From DASWNP01 sp036399175 (lineage in GTDB: Bacteria; Acidobacteriota; Blastocatellia; Pyrinomonadales; Pyrinomonadaceae), in the NCBI GenBank assembly GCA_036399175.1, contig DASWNP010000046.1, positions 248,001 to 312,000 on the forward strand: a stretch of DNA of 64,000 nucleotides, read 5' to 3'. A model generated the notes under the pieces. That model was given only the letters and a program-made list of their open reading frames with translations, ran no database searches and had not been told where the DNA came from. Positions 52,988 through 61,485 of the stretch are shown in pieces (positions within the stretch are counted from its first letter, which is position 1; every line of letters begins with the position of its first letter). A program made the translations under genes and the position numbers.

Positions 52988-53346
52988 ATTGTTTCAGAAT
53001 TTTCGGACACAGATATAGTTCCACTTAGAACTACCGGAAAAATTTCGATTCTAGAAGTCCAACCCTAGATTGAGCACCGAATTGCGAATGTCTTTGATTT
53101 TTTAGATCAGTCGGTCAAGAGATGGTTCTATAGGCGGCTACACTTTGAGTAAAGTGATAGCAGAGGAAGCCTATTTGCATTGATGTTTGTTTCGAGAATT
53201 GGGAGGGCGGCTTTGTCTACCAGTTCTAATCTGGTGTCTAATATGAGGTGAGTTTCCCCTTTCAATCATGCAGCAGAAATTGGACTAGAGACGGAAGTTT
53301 TTGTGTGTCGGCGCGCCTCGCGTCGGAGGCGCGGGCTCAGAGGGTG
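52988..53346. other. AT-rich gene-free stretch at the right edge of the island
   Basis: No gene is visible. Base composition shifts back to high GC at about 53310, which I take as the right boundary of the acquired segment. No attachment-site repeat was found. Confidence 0.45.
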
Positions 53347-55923
53347 ATGCGGCAGACTATCAACAGTTTTATCGAAGATTTCGAGCGCCGGGGCGCGGAG
53401 ACGATGTTCGGCCACTGGCGGGGCTTGCGTTTGGTGCGCTGGTCTTACGGGCGGGTGGCGGAGGCGGCTCGCGCGTTTGCGCGGGAGCTTGAGGCGCGGG
53501 GTGTGGCGCGGGGCGAGAGGGTTTTGCTGTGGGCGGGGAATAGTCCTGAGTGGGTGGCGGTGTTTTTCGGGTGCGCGCTCAGGGGCGCGATTGTCGTGCC
53601 GCTCGACGTGGAGAGCACGACGGATTTCGTCGAGCGTGTGCGTGAGCAGACGGGGGCGAAGCTTTTGGTTGTGGGCGTGGGCACGCGCTCCGAATCTTTG
53701 CGGGGCATCGAGACGCTGAGGCTCGAAGAGGTGGGAGCGATTGCCGAGAGGCATCGGACAGCGCGCTACGAAGCGGAGGCCGTCGCGGGCGACGACATCG
53801 TGGAGATAATCTACACGTCGGGGACGACAGCCGAGCCGCGCGGCGTCTGCCTGACGCACAGGAATCTTTTGACGAACCTCGCGCCGCTCGAAGAAGAAAT
53901 CGGGAAGTATGCCTTCTGGGAACGTCTCACGGTTCACCCTTTGCGTTTCCTGAATCTCGTGCCGCTCAGCCACATCTTCGGGCAGTTCATGGGAATGCTC
54001 GTGCCGCAGCTTCTCGGCGGCGAGGTCTACTTTCTCGATTCTCTGAACCCTTCGGAGATTGTGAGCGCGGTGCGCAGGCGGCGCATCTCGGTCGTGGCCG
54101 CCGTGCCGCGTCTGCTCGACACGCTGCGCGAGCACGTCGAGCGCGGGTACGCTTCGCGCGGGCGCGCCGAGTGGTTCGAGCGTCGAAGAGAAGAGGCGCG
54201 CTCGTGGAACTTCGTGCGGCGCATGTGGGAGTTTCGGGAGGTGCATCGAAAGCTCGGCTGGAAGTTCTGGGCGTTCGTCTCGGGCGGCGCAACGCTCAAC
54301 GCGGAGACGGAGACTTTCTGGCGCAGGCTCGGCTTCGCAGTCCTACAAGGTTACGGCATGACGGAGACGGCCTCGCTCATCAGCGTCAATCATCCTTTCA
54401 AGGTCGGGCGCGGCTCGGTCGGCAAGTCTCTGCCGGGTCACGAAATCAAGCTCGGCGAAGGCGGCGAGATTCTGGTGCGCGGCGCGAACGTCTCGGTCGG
54501 CTACTGGAAGGGCGGACTTGAGCCCCTGACGGACGCCGAAGGCTGGCTGCACACGGGCGACATAGGCGAGATGGACGAGGCCGGGAACATCTATTTCAAA
54601 GGGCGCGAGAAAGAGACAATCGTCACCTCTGCGGGGCTCAACATCCACCCCGAAGACCTCGAAGCCGCGCTCAACCGTCAGCCTGAGATTCGCGCGTCGG
54701 CGGTCGTCGGCGTCGAAGGCGCGCACGGCTCAGAGCCGCTCGCCGTGCTGATTATGCGCGACGCGGAGGCCGACCCCGTGCAGGTCGTCGAGCGCGCAAA
54801 CCAACTGCTCGCGCGGCATCAGCAGATACTTCGTTGGCACGTCTGGCCTGAAAACGACTTTCCGCGCACCCCTACGCAGAAGATACGCAAACGCGACATC
54901 GTCGAAAGGATAAGAGCAGAGGCGAACGGGGGAAAGAGGAAAGGAGAAAAGGGAAAGGGGCAGATGACGGAAGGCGTGAGCGCGAGCGAGCTGGAGCGCA
55001 TCGTCTCGTCGCTTAGTCCCCGGTCTTCAGTCGTTTCTTTCGATTCAAAATCCAAGCTGGCGACGGATTTGAAGCTGGATTCGCTCGGGAGAGTCGAGCT
55101 TTTGAGCGCGCTGGAGGACAGGTATCAGGTCGAGATAGACGAAGCGAGCTTCACGGCGGCGACGACCGTCGGCGACATCGAGCGAATAATTCAGGAGGGG
55201 ACGCGCGCCGAAGAGACCGAGCCGTCGCGTTATCCTTACCCGGAGTGGGCGCAGAAGTTTCCCGTAACGTGGTTGAGATTGGCGCTTCTTTACCTCGTCA
55301 CGCTGCCGATTACTTTCGCGCTCTGCCGCGTGCGCGTGCGCGGGAGAGATAAGTTGAAGGGTTTGGGGCGCGAGCCCGCGTTGTTCGTCTCGAATCACAT
55401 CACTTTTGTTGACCACGCGTTGATTCTTTCGGCTCTGCCGGGAGCTTTGCGCAGACGCTTCGCGGTGGCGATGGAGGGCGAGCGTTTGCGGCGCTGGCGT
55501 TATTCGCCGGACGGCGCTGGGCTCTTCGTGCGCCTGCGCCGTCTCGCGCAGTATTATCTCGTCATCACCTTCTTCAACACCTTTCCTCTGCCGCAGAAGA
55601 GCGGTTTTCGTCGAAGCTTCGCCTACGCGGGCGAGACGGTGGACAGGGGCTACAGTGTGCTCGTCTTCGGCGAAGGCACGCGCACGGAGGACGGAAGTTT
55701 GAATCCGTTCATGGGCGGGACGGGGCTTCTCGCCTCGCGCCTCAGAGTGCCGGTCGTGCCCGTGCGCATCGACGGTCTCTTCGAGCTGAAGCTGCGGGGG
55801 CAACGGTTCTTCGCGCCGCCGCGAAGAGTCTCTGTGAGTTTCGGCGAGCCCGTCAGGTTCGCCCAGGATGAAGACCCCGCGCACATCACGAAGGAGCTTG
55901 AGCGGCGCGTCGCTTCGCTATGA
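53347..55923 (+). CDS. Trifunctional acyl-AMP ligase - acyl carrier protein - PlsC acyltransferase fusion
   Basis: 858 residues from the ATG at 53347. Residues 1-530 are an ANL adenylation domain: IIYTSGTTAEPRGVCLTHRNL, LQGYGMTETASLISVN, GWLHTGDIGEMDEAGNIYFKGREKE and a PTQKIRKRDI catalytic Lys. A low-complexity GGKRKGEKGKGQ linker follows, encoded by a purine repeat. Then an ACP with phosphopantetheine Ser in LKLDSLGRVELL (near 579). The last 200 residues are PlsC-like with NHITFVDHA (HX4D) and FGEGTRTEDG. It could load a fatty acid on its own ACP and pass it to a lysophospholipid, like E. coli Aas with an added carrier. Confidence 0.88.
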   Translation: MRQTINSFIEDFERRGAETMFGHWRGLRLVRWSYGRVAEAARAFARELEARGVARGERVLLWAGNSPEWVAVFFGCALRGAIVVPLDVESTTDFVERVREQTGAKLLVVGVGTRSESLRGIETLRLEEVGAIAERHRTARYEAEAVAGDDIVEIIYTSGTTAEPRGVCLTHRNLLTNLAPLEEEIGKYAFWERLTVHPLRFLNLVPLSHIFGQFMGMLVPQLLGGEVYFLDSLNPSEIVSAVRRRRISVVAAVPRLLDTLREHVERGYASRGRAEWFERRREEARSWNFVRRMWEFREVHRKLGWKFWAFVSGGATLNAETETFWRRLGFAVLQGYGMTETASLISVNHPFKVGRGSVGKSLPGHEIKLGEGGEILVRGANVSVGYWKGGLEPLTDAEGWLHTGDIGEMDEAGNIYFKGREKETIVTSAGLNIHPEDLEAALNRQPEIRASAVVGVEGAHGSEPLAVLIMRDAEADPVQVVERANQLLARHQQILRWHVWPENDFPRTPTQKIRKRDIVERIRAEANGGKRKGEKGKGQMTEGVSASELERIVSSLSPRSSVVSFDSKSKLATDLKLDSLGRVELLSALEDRYQVEIDEASFTAATTVGDIERIIQEGTRAEETEPSRYPYPEWAQKFPVTWLRLALLYLVTLPITFALCRVRVRGRDKLKGLGREPALFVSNHITFVDHALILSALPGALRRRFAVAMEGERLRRWRYSPDGAGLFVRLRRLAQYYLVITFFNTFPLPQKSGFRRSFAYAGETVDRGYSVLVFGEGTRTEDGSLNPFMGGTGLLASRLRVPVVPVRIDGLFELKLRGQRFFAPPRRVSVSFGEPVRFAQDEDPAHITKELERRVASL
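54924..54963. repeat. Single arm of GGGGAAA-type repeat inside a coding region
   Basis: Purine words GGGGGAAAG, AGGAAAG, GAGAAAAGGG and AAAGGGG in frame, giving a Gly/Lys-rich linker between the adenylation and ACP domains. The complementary arm is absent. Confidence 0.7.
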
Positions 55924-56113
55924 GAAGACGCAGGCGCGTCGCCCTTGTAGCGACACGCCGGGCGGGGTGCTCTTTGACAGCTTTTCCGTCGCTTTGTTAC
56001 GCTCGTCGCGCTTTTGATTTCAAACGCATAAAGCGATGCGCGGCGGGTGCGGCGTCAGTCTGTTCGAGGACGGGGCGCGCGGGCGACTGCCGACGCGCCA
56101 GCCGGCTGGGTTG

Positions 56114-57259
56114 ATGATTTATCGTTCCATTCTTCGACCGATGCTGTTTCGCCTGCCGCCGGAGACGGCTCACGAGATGGCGCTTGAAGCCCTCGCTCTC
56201 GGCTTCGGCCTCGCGCCCGTGCGCCGTTTCGCCGCGTCGCGCCTCGCGCGCGCGCCCTTCGGAGAGCTGGCGCGCTTCGGCCTGCGCTTCTCGAATCCGG
56301 TCGGCCTCGCCGCAGGCTTCGACAAAAACGGGCGCGTCGCGCACGCTCTGGCCGCGCTCGGTTTCGGCTTCGTCGAAGTCGGGACGGTGACGCACAGGCC
56401 GCAGCCCGGCAATCCGCGCCCGCGCCTCTTTCGTCTTCCGCTCGACCGCGCCCTCGTCAATCGACTCGGCTTCAACAACGAAGGCGCGGCCTCGCTCGCG
56501 CGTCGTCTCGAAGCTCGCCGAAGACCCGACTGCGTGCTCGGCATCAACATCGGCAAGAGCCGCGCAGTCGAAATCGAAGATGCTGTTGACGACTATCTCA
56601 GGAGCTTCGAGCTTATTTATCCTCATGCGGATTACGTCGCCGTCAACGTCAGCTCGCCGAACACGCCGAAGCTGCGCGAGCTTCAAAGAGAAGAGAATCT
56701 CTCCGCGCTGCTCTCGGCGATTCAGCATCGCAACCGCGAGCTGGCCGCAGAGGCCGGGCGCGCGCCCCTGCCTTTGCTCGTCAAGCTCGCGCCCGATTTG
56801 AACACGGGCGAGCTTGAGCTGATTGTCGATGTGGCGAAGCGCACGGAGGTCTCGGGCATTATTGCCACCAACACGACGACGAGCCGCGAAGACTTGCGAA
56901 CGCCGCCCGGCGTGCTCGCGGCCTGTGGCGAGGGCGGTCTGAGCGGCGCGCCACTGCGCGGACGCGCGACGGCTACGGTCGCCGCGCTTTATCAACTGGC
57001 GGGCGGAAAGCTACAGATAATCGGCGTCGGCGGAATCTTCAGCGCCGCCGACGCGTGGGAGAAAATTTGCGCCGGGGCGAGTCTCGTGCAGCTCTACACG
57101 GGGCTCATCTACGAGGGCGTCGAGGTTGTTCGCCGCATCAACGACGGCCTCGCCGAGCTGCTCAGCAGAGATGGCTTTCACACGCTCGACGAAGCCGTCG
57201 GATGTCGTGCGAAAGAGCTGGCCGCCGCGCAAGTCTCGAAGCAGACGATGATAGGATGA
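56114..57259 (+). CDS. pyrD: Dihydroorotate dehydrogenase (quinone, class 2)
   Basis: 381 residues from the ATG at 56114. Membrane-associating N-terminal helix (RSILRPMLFRLPPETAHEMALEAL), then NPVGLAAGFDKNGR, VEVGTVTHRPQPGNPRPRLFRL, LGINIGKS, VNVSSPNTPKLRELQ with the class 2 catalytic Ser, LVKLAPD, TNTTTSR, and FMN-phosphate motifs IGVGGIFSAADAWEKI and LYTGLIYEG. It oxidises dihydroorotate with quinone at the cytoplasmic membrane. pyrF follows 135 bases later on the same strand. Confidence 0.95.
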   Translation: MIYRSILRPMLFRLPPETAHEMALEALALGFGLAPVRRFAASRLARAPFGELARFGLRFSNPVGLAAGFDKNGRVAHALAALGFGFVEVGTVTHRPQPGNPRPRLFRLPLDRALVNRLGFNNEGAASLARRLEARRRPDCVLGINIGKSRAVEIEDAVDDYLRSFELIYPHADYVAVNVSSPNTPKLRELQREENLSALLSAIQHRNRELAAEAGRAPLPLLVKLAPDLNTGELELIVDVAKRTEVSGIIATNTTTSREDLRTPPGVLAACGEGGLSGAPLRGRATATVAALYQLAGGKLQIIGVGGIFSAADAWEKICAGASLVQLYTGLIYEGVEVVRRINDGLAELLSRDGFHTLDEAVGCRAKELAAAQVSKQTMIG

Positions 57260-57394
57260 GCCGGAGGACGAGATGAGTCGCCGCTTCCCGGCGCGTGAGG
57301 CCGGCTCGTTCGGCCAAGACCGAAGATTTCAGGCAGCACGTTTCGCTCTAAGTTTCAGAGAGCACGCTTCGCATGAAGCGTCGCCGAGATTGAG

Positions 57395-58144
57395 ATGAGC
57401 CGATTTATGACGAGCCGTTCGTTGAAGGAGAAGTTAATCGTCGCGCTCGACGTGGAGCGGGCTGAAGAGGCGCGCGAGGTTTTGGCGTCGCTCGGCGGGC
57501 AAGTCGGGATGTTCAAGGTCGGGATGCAGTTATTCACTTCGGCGGGGCCGCAGTTCGTGCGCGAGATTGTCTCGGCAGGCGCGCGCGTCTTTCTCGATTT
57601 GAAGTTTCACGACATCCCGAACACGGTCGCCGCCGCGAGTCGTGAAGCGGTGCGCCTCGGCGTCTCCATCTTCAACCTGCACGCGTCGGGCGGCGGCGAG
57701 ATGATGCGCCGCGCCGCCGAAACGACCCACGAGACAGCCGCGCGCGAAGGACTCGCTCGCCCGCATCTCATCGCCGTCACGGCTCTGACGAGCGCCGATG
57801 CTTCGACGCTCGAAGAGGTCGGCATCCAGGCTTCGCCCGCCGCGCACGTCAGAAGGCTCGCGCAACTGGCCGAAGCGAGCGGGCTCGACGGGGTGGTCGC
57901 GTCGCCGCATGAAATCCGAGACCTGCGCGCTTCCGTCGCGCGCGAAGAGTTTTTAATCGTGACGCCGGGCGTGCGTCCCTCTGCGGTCGCGCACGACGAC
58001 CAGAAACGCGTGACGACTCCGGCTGAAGCGATACGAGCCGGTGCGAGCTACATCGTCGTCGGCCGCGCCGTTTTGAACGCGCCCGACCGCGAGCGTGCCG
58101 TCGCAGAGATTGTCGAAGAGATGGAGAAAGCAAGTGAGCAGTGA
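57395..58144 (+). CDS. pyrF: Orotidine 5'-phosphate decarboxylase
   Basis: 249 residues. LIVALDVERAEEA, FKVGMQLF, the catalytic FLDLKFHDIPNTVAAA (Lys-Asp network), HASGGGEMM, VTALTS, ASPHEI, IVTPGVRPS and YIVVGRAVLNAPD are present. It is the short, group I bacterial form and makes UMP. Met codons at 57395 and 57407 are both possible starts. The last residues (ASEQ) and the TGA belong to a repeat array. Confidence 0.95.
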   Translation: MSRFMTSRSLKEKLIVALDVERAEEAREVLASLGGQVGMFKVGMQLFTSAGPQFVREIVSAGARVFLDLKFHDIPNTVAAASREAVRLGVSIFNLHASGGGEMMRRAAETTHETAAREGLARPHLIAVTALTSADASTLEEVGIQASPAAHVRRLAQLAEASGLDGVVASPHEIRDLRASVAREEFLIVTPGVRPSAVAHDDQKRVTTPAEAIRAGASYIVVGRAVLNAPDRERAVAEIVEEMEKASEQ

Positions 58145-58259
58145 GCGGTAAGCGGTGAGCAGTTCAAGCAGAACGCGCAGTTTATACGCGCGTCCTTTTA
58201 CTGCTCTCGCTGCTGTTCGCTTCTTGCTGCTCACTGCTTACCGCTCACTGCTTACCGTC
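58133..58259. repeat. Inverted heptanucleotide array (GTGAGCA)
   Basis: Left arm 58133-58163: GTGAGCA, GTGAGCG, GTAAGCG, GTGAGCA. Right arm 58224-58259: TGCTCAC, TGCTTAC, CGCTCAC, TGCTTAC. It runs from the pyrF stop to two bases before the hydrolase start, so the array is the entire spacer. Confidence 0.85.
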
Positions 58260-58260
58260 T

Positions 58261-58995
58261 ATGGAATACCGGATACAGGGAAAGGGGCGGCCTTTTCTAT
58301 ACGTCTCGGGCGTAGAGGGTACGGGCAAGCTTTTCTACAGGCAGGCCGAAGACCTGGCGCGCGACCATACGGTGATTACTTTTCCGCTCAGGGGTGCGGG
58401 GCGCTACGCGATGCGTGAGCTTGTCGAGGACGTGCGCCGGATTGTCGAGGACGCAGGCTTCGAGCGGGTGACGGTGCTCGGCGAGTCGTTCGGCGGACTC
58501 TTAGCGATGGCGACGGCGCTTGAGTTTCCGCGTCTCTTCGAGCGGATGATTCTCGTCAACACTTTTCCATTTTTCAGGCAACGTGCCAAAATCAGATTGG
58601 GCGTGATGCTCTTCTCCCTGCTGCCCGTCGCTTTGATGAAGGCGCACCGCACGCGCGGCGCGCGACGCATCCTCTTCAGCGCCGACGTGTCGGACGAAGA
58701 CCGGCGTCTCTTCCGCGAGCACACGCGCTCGCTCGCCTACGAAGGCTACCTGTCGCGCATGCGCATCATCCGCGACACGGACTTGCGCTCGCGCCTGCAC
58801 GAGATAGACGTGCCGACGCTGGTCGTCGCAGGAACGGCAGACCGCCTGCTCGACAGTGTCGGCGCTGCGCGGCAGCTCGTAGAGAGATTGCCGCGCGCGC
58901 GTCTCAAGCTGCTCGAAGGCACAGGCCACACGGCGCTGCTCTCAAGCCGCGTCAGCGTGCGCGATTGGCTGGAAGAGTTTGCGCATATTAAGTGA
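58261..58995 (+). CDS. Alpha/beta hydrolase
   Basis: 244 residues. Nucleophile elbow VLGESFGGLLAM (GxSxG), acid Asp in VAGTADRLLDSV, His in GTGHTALLSS, and a lid around residues 110-165. It begins MEYRIQGKGRPFLYVSG with no signal peptide, so it is cytoplasmic. Substrates of such enzymes cannot be read from sequence. The ATG immediately follows the repeat array, so no separate ribosome site is visible. Confidence 0.82.
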   Translation: MEYRIQGKGRPFLYVSGVEGTGKLFYRQAEDLARDHTVITFPLRGAGRYAMRELVEDVRRIVEDAGFERVTVLGESFGGLLAMATALEFPRLFERMILVNTFPFFRQRAKIRLGVMLFSLLPVALMKAHRTRGARRILFSADVSDEDRRLFREHTRSLAYEGYLSRMRIIRDTDLRSRLHEIDVPTLVVAGTADRLLDSVGAARQLVERLPRARLKLLEGTGHTALLSSRVSVRDWLEEFAHIK

Positions 58996-59155
58996 TAGGA
59001 TTGAGAGTAAAGGGAACGACCCGAGCGCGCCGCGCGTGTAATGAGAGCGTTGCTTGCTCTCGCGCGAGCGGGAAGCACGCGGGGAAGCGGACGTGAAGAG
59101 GCGCGAGTTTCTCGCGGACGAATCCTTTAGACGAATCTGTAAGGGGAGCGAACTG

Positions 59156-60817
59156 TTGAAGCGAAAAATCTGGCTGCTGCCGACCCTCGCCGGTTGTTTA
59201 TTTCTGTCTCTGACGCTTTTGTCGGGCGCAACTCCCCGCGCTCAGACGAGCGCCGTCGAGACCAGCGCCAGCGCGCTCTCGCCCGCTCCCTATCGCACCG
59301 GCGAAAAGCTGAGCTACAACGTCTCTTTCTCGCGCTTCTCAACCGCCGCACACGTCGAGATGTTCGTCGCCGGTCGCACCGCCGTCTCGGGTCGGGAGAC
59401 GGTGGAGCTTCGCGCACACGTCGAGACGCTCGGCGTCGTCAGCGCCGCCCTCTACGCTCTCAACAACGATTACACCTCCTTCGTCGATGCTTCGACCGGA
59501 CTGCCCGTCCGCACGCGTCAGGTCGTACGCGAAGGCGCGCTCGCACCCATCGACGCCGCGCGCGACTACAATCAGCCCGCAGGCGCTTCGGCCGTCCCGG
59601 AGCGTCAAACGGCTGGCGGCTTTCCCGGCACGCTCGATTTGCTCTCGGCGGTTTATCGCTTACGCGCTCTGCCGCTCGCCGAGGGCAGCGCTTATCGTTT
59701 CACCGTTCAGGGCACGAACGAGTTGTACGACGCCGAGCTACGCGTGACCGGAAGCGAGCTTCTCAAGACCAACATAGGCTCCTTCAACAGCATCGCCACG
59801 CAGGTCGCCGTGCGTAAGAATCCTGCGGCCAACGACTATCGCATACGCATCTACTTCAGCTCCGACGAGCGACACGTCCCTCTGCTCATCACGGCGCGTC
59901 ATCCGTCGGGCGAGATTCGCGCAGAGATTGCGAGCGCCGAGTTCGTCGATGAAAGCCCTGCTCCGGCTGTTCCCGCCGTCGCCGGCTCGACTCCCGCTCC
60001 GCCCGGACGTATGCAGGCCGCCCCCGGCACGCCGCGCGTCATACCGCCCGGCACGACGGGCGCGAACCCTTCGACGACGGGCGCGAGCCCCGGCGCGAAC
60101 GCTTCTGCGGGCGACGGCGCAGACGGGGACGGCGAAGCTCTCTCCGGCCTGCCCTTCAAGGTCGGCGAGCAACTCAACTACAGGTTCTTCCTCGGCGACG
60201 CCGCGCAGCCCGTCGGCGCGGCATCCTTGCAGGTGCGCGCCCGCGCCAGGTATTTCGACCGCGAAGGACTTCTGCTCACCGCTTCGATGGGCACGACCGG
60301 CGCGGGGCTCAGGCTCTTTCCCGTCAACGACCAGATAAGCTCCTACGTCGATGCGACGACGCTGCTTCCCTTCCGCACAGAGCTTCGCATGCAGGAAGGC
60401 CGACGCAACTTCAACGCCCTCGTCACCGTCGATCAGAGTCGCGGCGACGCCATCTTCTCCGACGGCACGCGCCTTGAAATCCCCGTCGCCACACACGACC
60501 TCGTCTCCGTCTTCTACGCCCTGCGCTCCTTCGACCTCACGCCGCCGCGCCGCAACGGCGTCTCCCTGCTGCTCAACAAACGCCCGCGCACGCTCTTCGT
60601 CTCCGCGCTGCGCCGCGAAATCATCGAAGTCAGCGGACAGAGAATCCCCGCCGTCCAGCTCTCCCTCACCACCGACGACACGCAACGCCCCGACGCCCTC
60701 CAAATTCGCATCTGGGTCAGCGCCGACCAGCGACGACTCCCCCTGCGCCTGACCGCCGTCACTCCCCTCGGCCCCGTCCGAGGCGACCTCGCCATCATCC
60801 CCGTCAGCTTCCAATAG
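59156..60817 (+). CDS. Secreted protein with two DUF3108 domains
   Basis: 553 residues from the TTG at 59156, which has AAGGGGAG 9 bases upstream and gives a clean signal peptide (KRKIWLLPTLAGCLFLSLTLLSG). Two DUF3108 units: residues about 42-265 (YRTGEKLSYNVSFSRFSTAAHVEM ... ISSDERHVPLLITARHPSG type end) and about 335-550 (LPFKVGEQLNYRFFLGD ... RIWVSADQRRLPLRLTAV). A Pro/Gly/Thr-rich linker (PGTTGANPSTTGASPG) joins them. A GTG at 59093 is a possible longer start. It is a periplasmic or surface beta-protein of unknown role. Confidence 0.8.
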   Translation: MKRKIWLLPTLAGCLFLSLTLLSGATPRAQTSAVETSASALSPAPYRTGEKLSYNVSFSRFSTAAHVEMFVAGRTAVSGRETVELRAHVETLGVVSAALYALNNDYTSFVDASTGLPVRTRQVVREGALAPIDAARDYNQPAGASAVPERQTAGGFPGTLDLLSAVYRLRALPLAEGSAYRFTVQGTNELYDAELRVTGSELLKTNIGSFNSIATQVAVRKNPAANDYRIRIYFSSDERHVPLLITARHPSGEIRAEIASAEFVDESPAPAVPAVAGSTPAPPGRMQAAPGTPRVIPPGTTGANPSTTGASPGANASAGDGADGDGEALSGLPFKVGEQLNYRFFLGDAAQPVGAASLQVRARARYFDREGLLLTASMGTTGAGLRLFPVNDQISSYVDATTLLPFRTELRMQEGRRNFNALVTVDQSRGDAIFSDGTRLEIPVATHDLVSVFYALRSFDLTPPRRNGVSLLLNKRPRTLFVSALRREIIEVSGQRIPAVQLSLTTDDTQRPDALQIRIWVSADQRRLPLRLTAVTPLGPVRGDLAIIPVSFQ

Positions 60818-60910
60818 AATCTTCAAATAACATCCATCTCAAGCGAAACCGACGCGCCCACAACCACACGCTTTTCACGCATCATCTGAAATTCTCGTCC
60901 CTAAATGAAA

Positions 60911-60939
60911 TTGAAATCTATTTTCAACCCGTCTATACT
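60911..60939 (+). promoter_or_regulatory. feoA promoter with overlapping palindrome
   Basis: -35 TTGAAA (60911-60916), 17-base spacer, -10 TATACT (60934-60939). The -35 is the left half of the dyad TTGAAA-TCTAT-TTTCAA (60911-60927), a likely operator, for example for an iron-responsive repressor. It lies 92 bases before feoA. Confidence 0.6.
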
Positions 60940-61030
60940 TTGATTTCTCCTCAAGCGAATCGAAAGCTTTGGATTCGCGCGGTGGTTCTCAAACGGAAAG
61001 CTCGACATTGACGTGGCAGGTGAGTAGCGA

Positions 61031-61402
61031 ATGAAGGTCTGGAGGGCGGAGAGCGCGGCGCGGGCGGGCGGGCGCGGGCGGGCACAGGCGTCGCCGCTCG
61101 AAACGACGAAGGCGACGACAGCGAACGAGACGACGAAGGCGTCGCCTTCCCTCGACGCGGCGAAGACGGGTACGCCGCTCGACACGTTGCCTTTCGGCGT
61201 GACGGCTCGCGTCGTTTCGTTGAACGGCGAGCGAGCCATCGTGCGTCGCCTGATGGAGATGGGCGTTGTTCCCGGCGCGCCCGTGCGCGTCGTCAAGGCC
61301 GCGCCGCTCGGCGACCCCCTGGAAGTCCGCGTGCGCGGCTACCACCTCGCCCTGCGCCGAGCCGAGGCACGAACGATTCAAGTAGTGACGGAAAACTCGT
61401 AA
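61031..61402 (+). CDS. feoA: FeoA-domain ferrous iron transport protein
   Basis: 123 residues. The last 75 form the SH3-like FeoA domain: LPFGVTARVVSLNGERAIVRRLMEMGVVPGAPVRVVKAAPLGDPLEVRVRGYHLALRR is read as the LxxxGxxPG...G...LALR pattern. The first 45 residues are an Ala/Thr/Lys-rich, probably disordered extension. It helps FeoB at the cytoplasmic side. feoB follows 83 bases later; the spacer is a repeat array starting in the feoA stop codon. Confidence 0.88.
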   Translation: MKVWRAESAARAGGRGRAQASPLETTKATTANETTKASPSLDAAKTGTPLDTLPFGVTARVVSLNGERAIVRRLMEMGVVPGAPVRVVKAAPLGDPLEVRVRGYHLALRRAEARTIQVVTENS

Positions 61403-61473
61403 ATCGTGAATCGTAAATCGTGAATAGTAGAAATCAGGGTTTCACTATTCACGATTTACGATTCACGATTTAC
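61400..61473. repeat. Inverted heptanucleotide array (TAAATCG / TGAATCG)
   Basis: Left arm 61400-61430: TAAATCG, TGAATCG, TAAATCG, TGAATAG. Right arm 61443-61473 is its near-exact complement, with a 12-base loop. The first TAA is the feoA stop codon. Confidence 0.88.
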
Positions 61474-61485
61474 GGCCTTGCTTTT

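Noticed and set aside
61400..61473. Repeat arrays considered as CRISPR
   Set aside because: Units are 7-8 bp without spacers, and the second arm is inverted; no cas gene is present.
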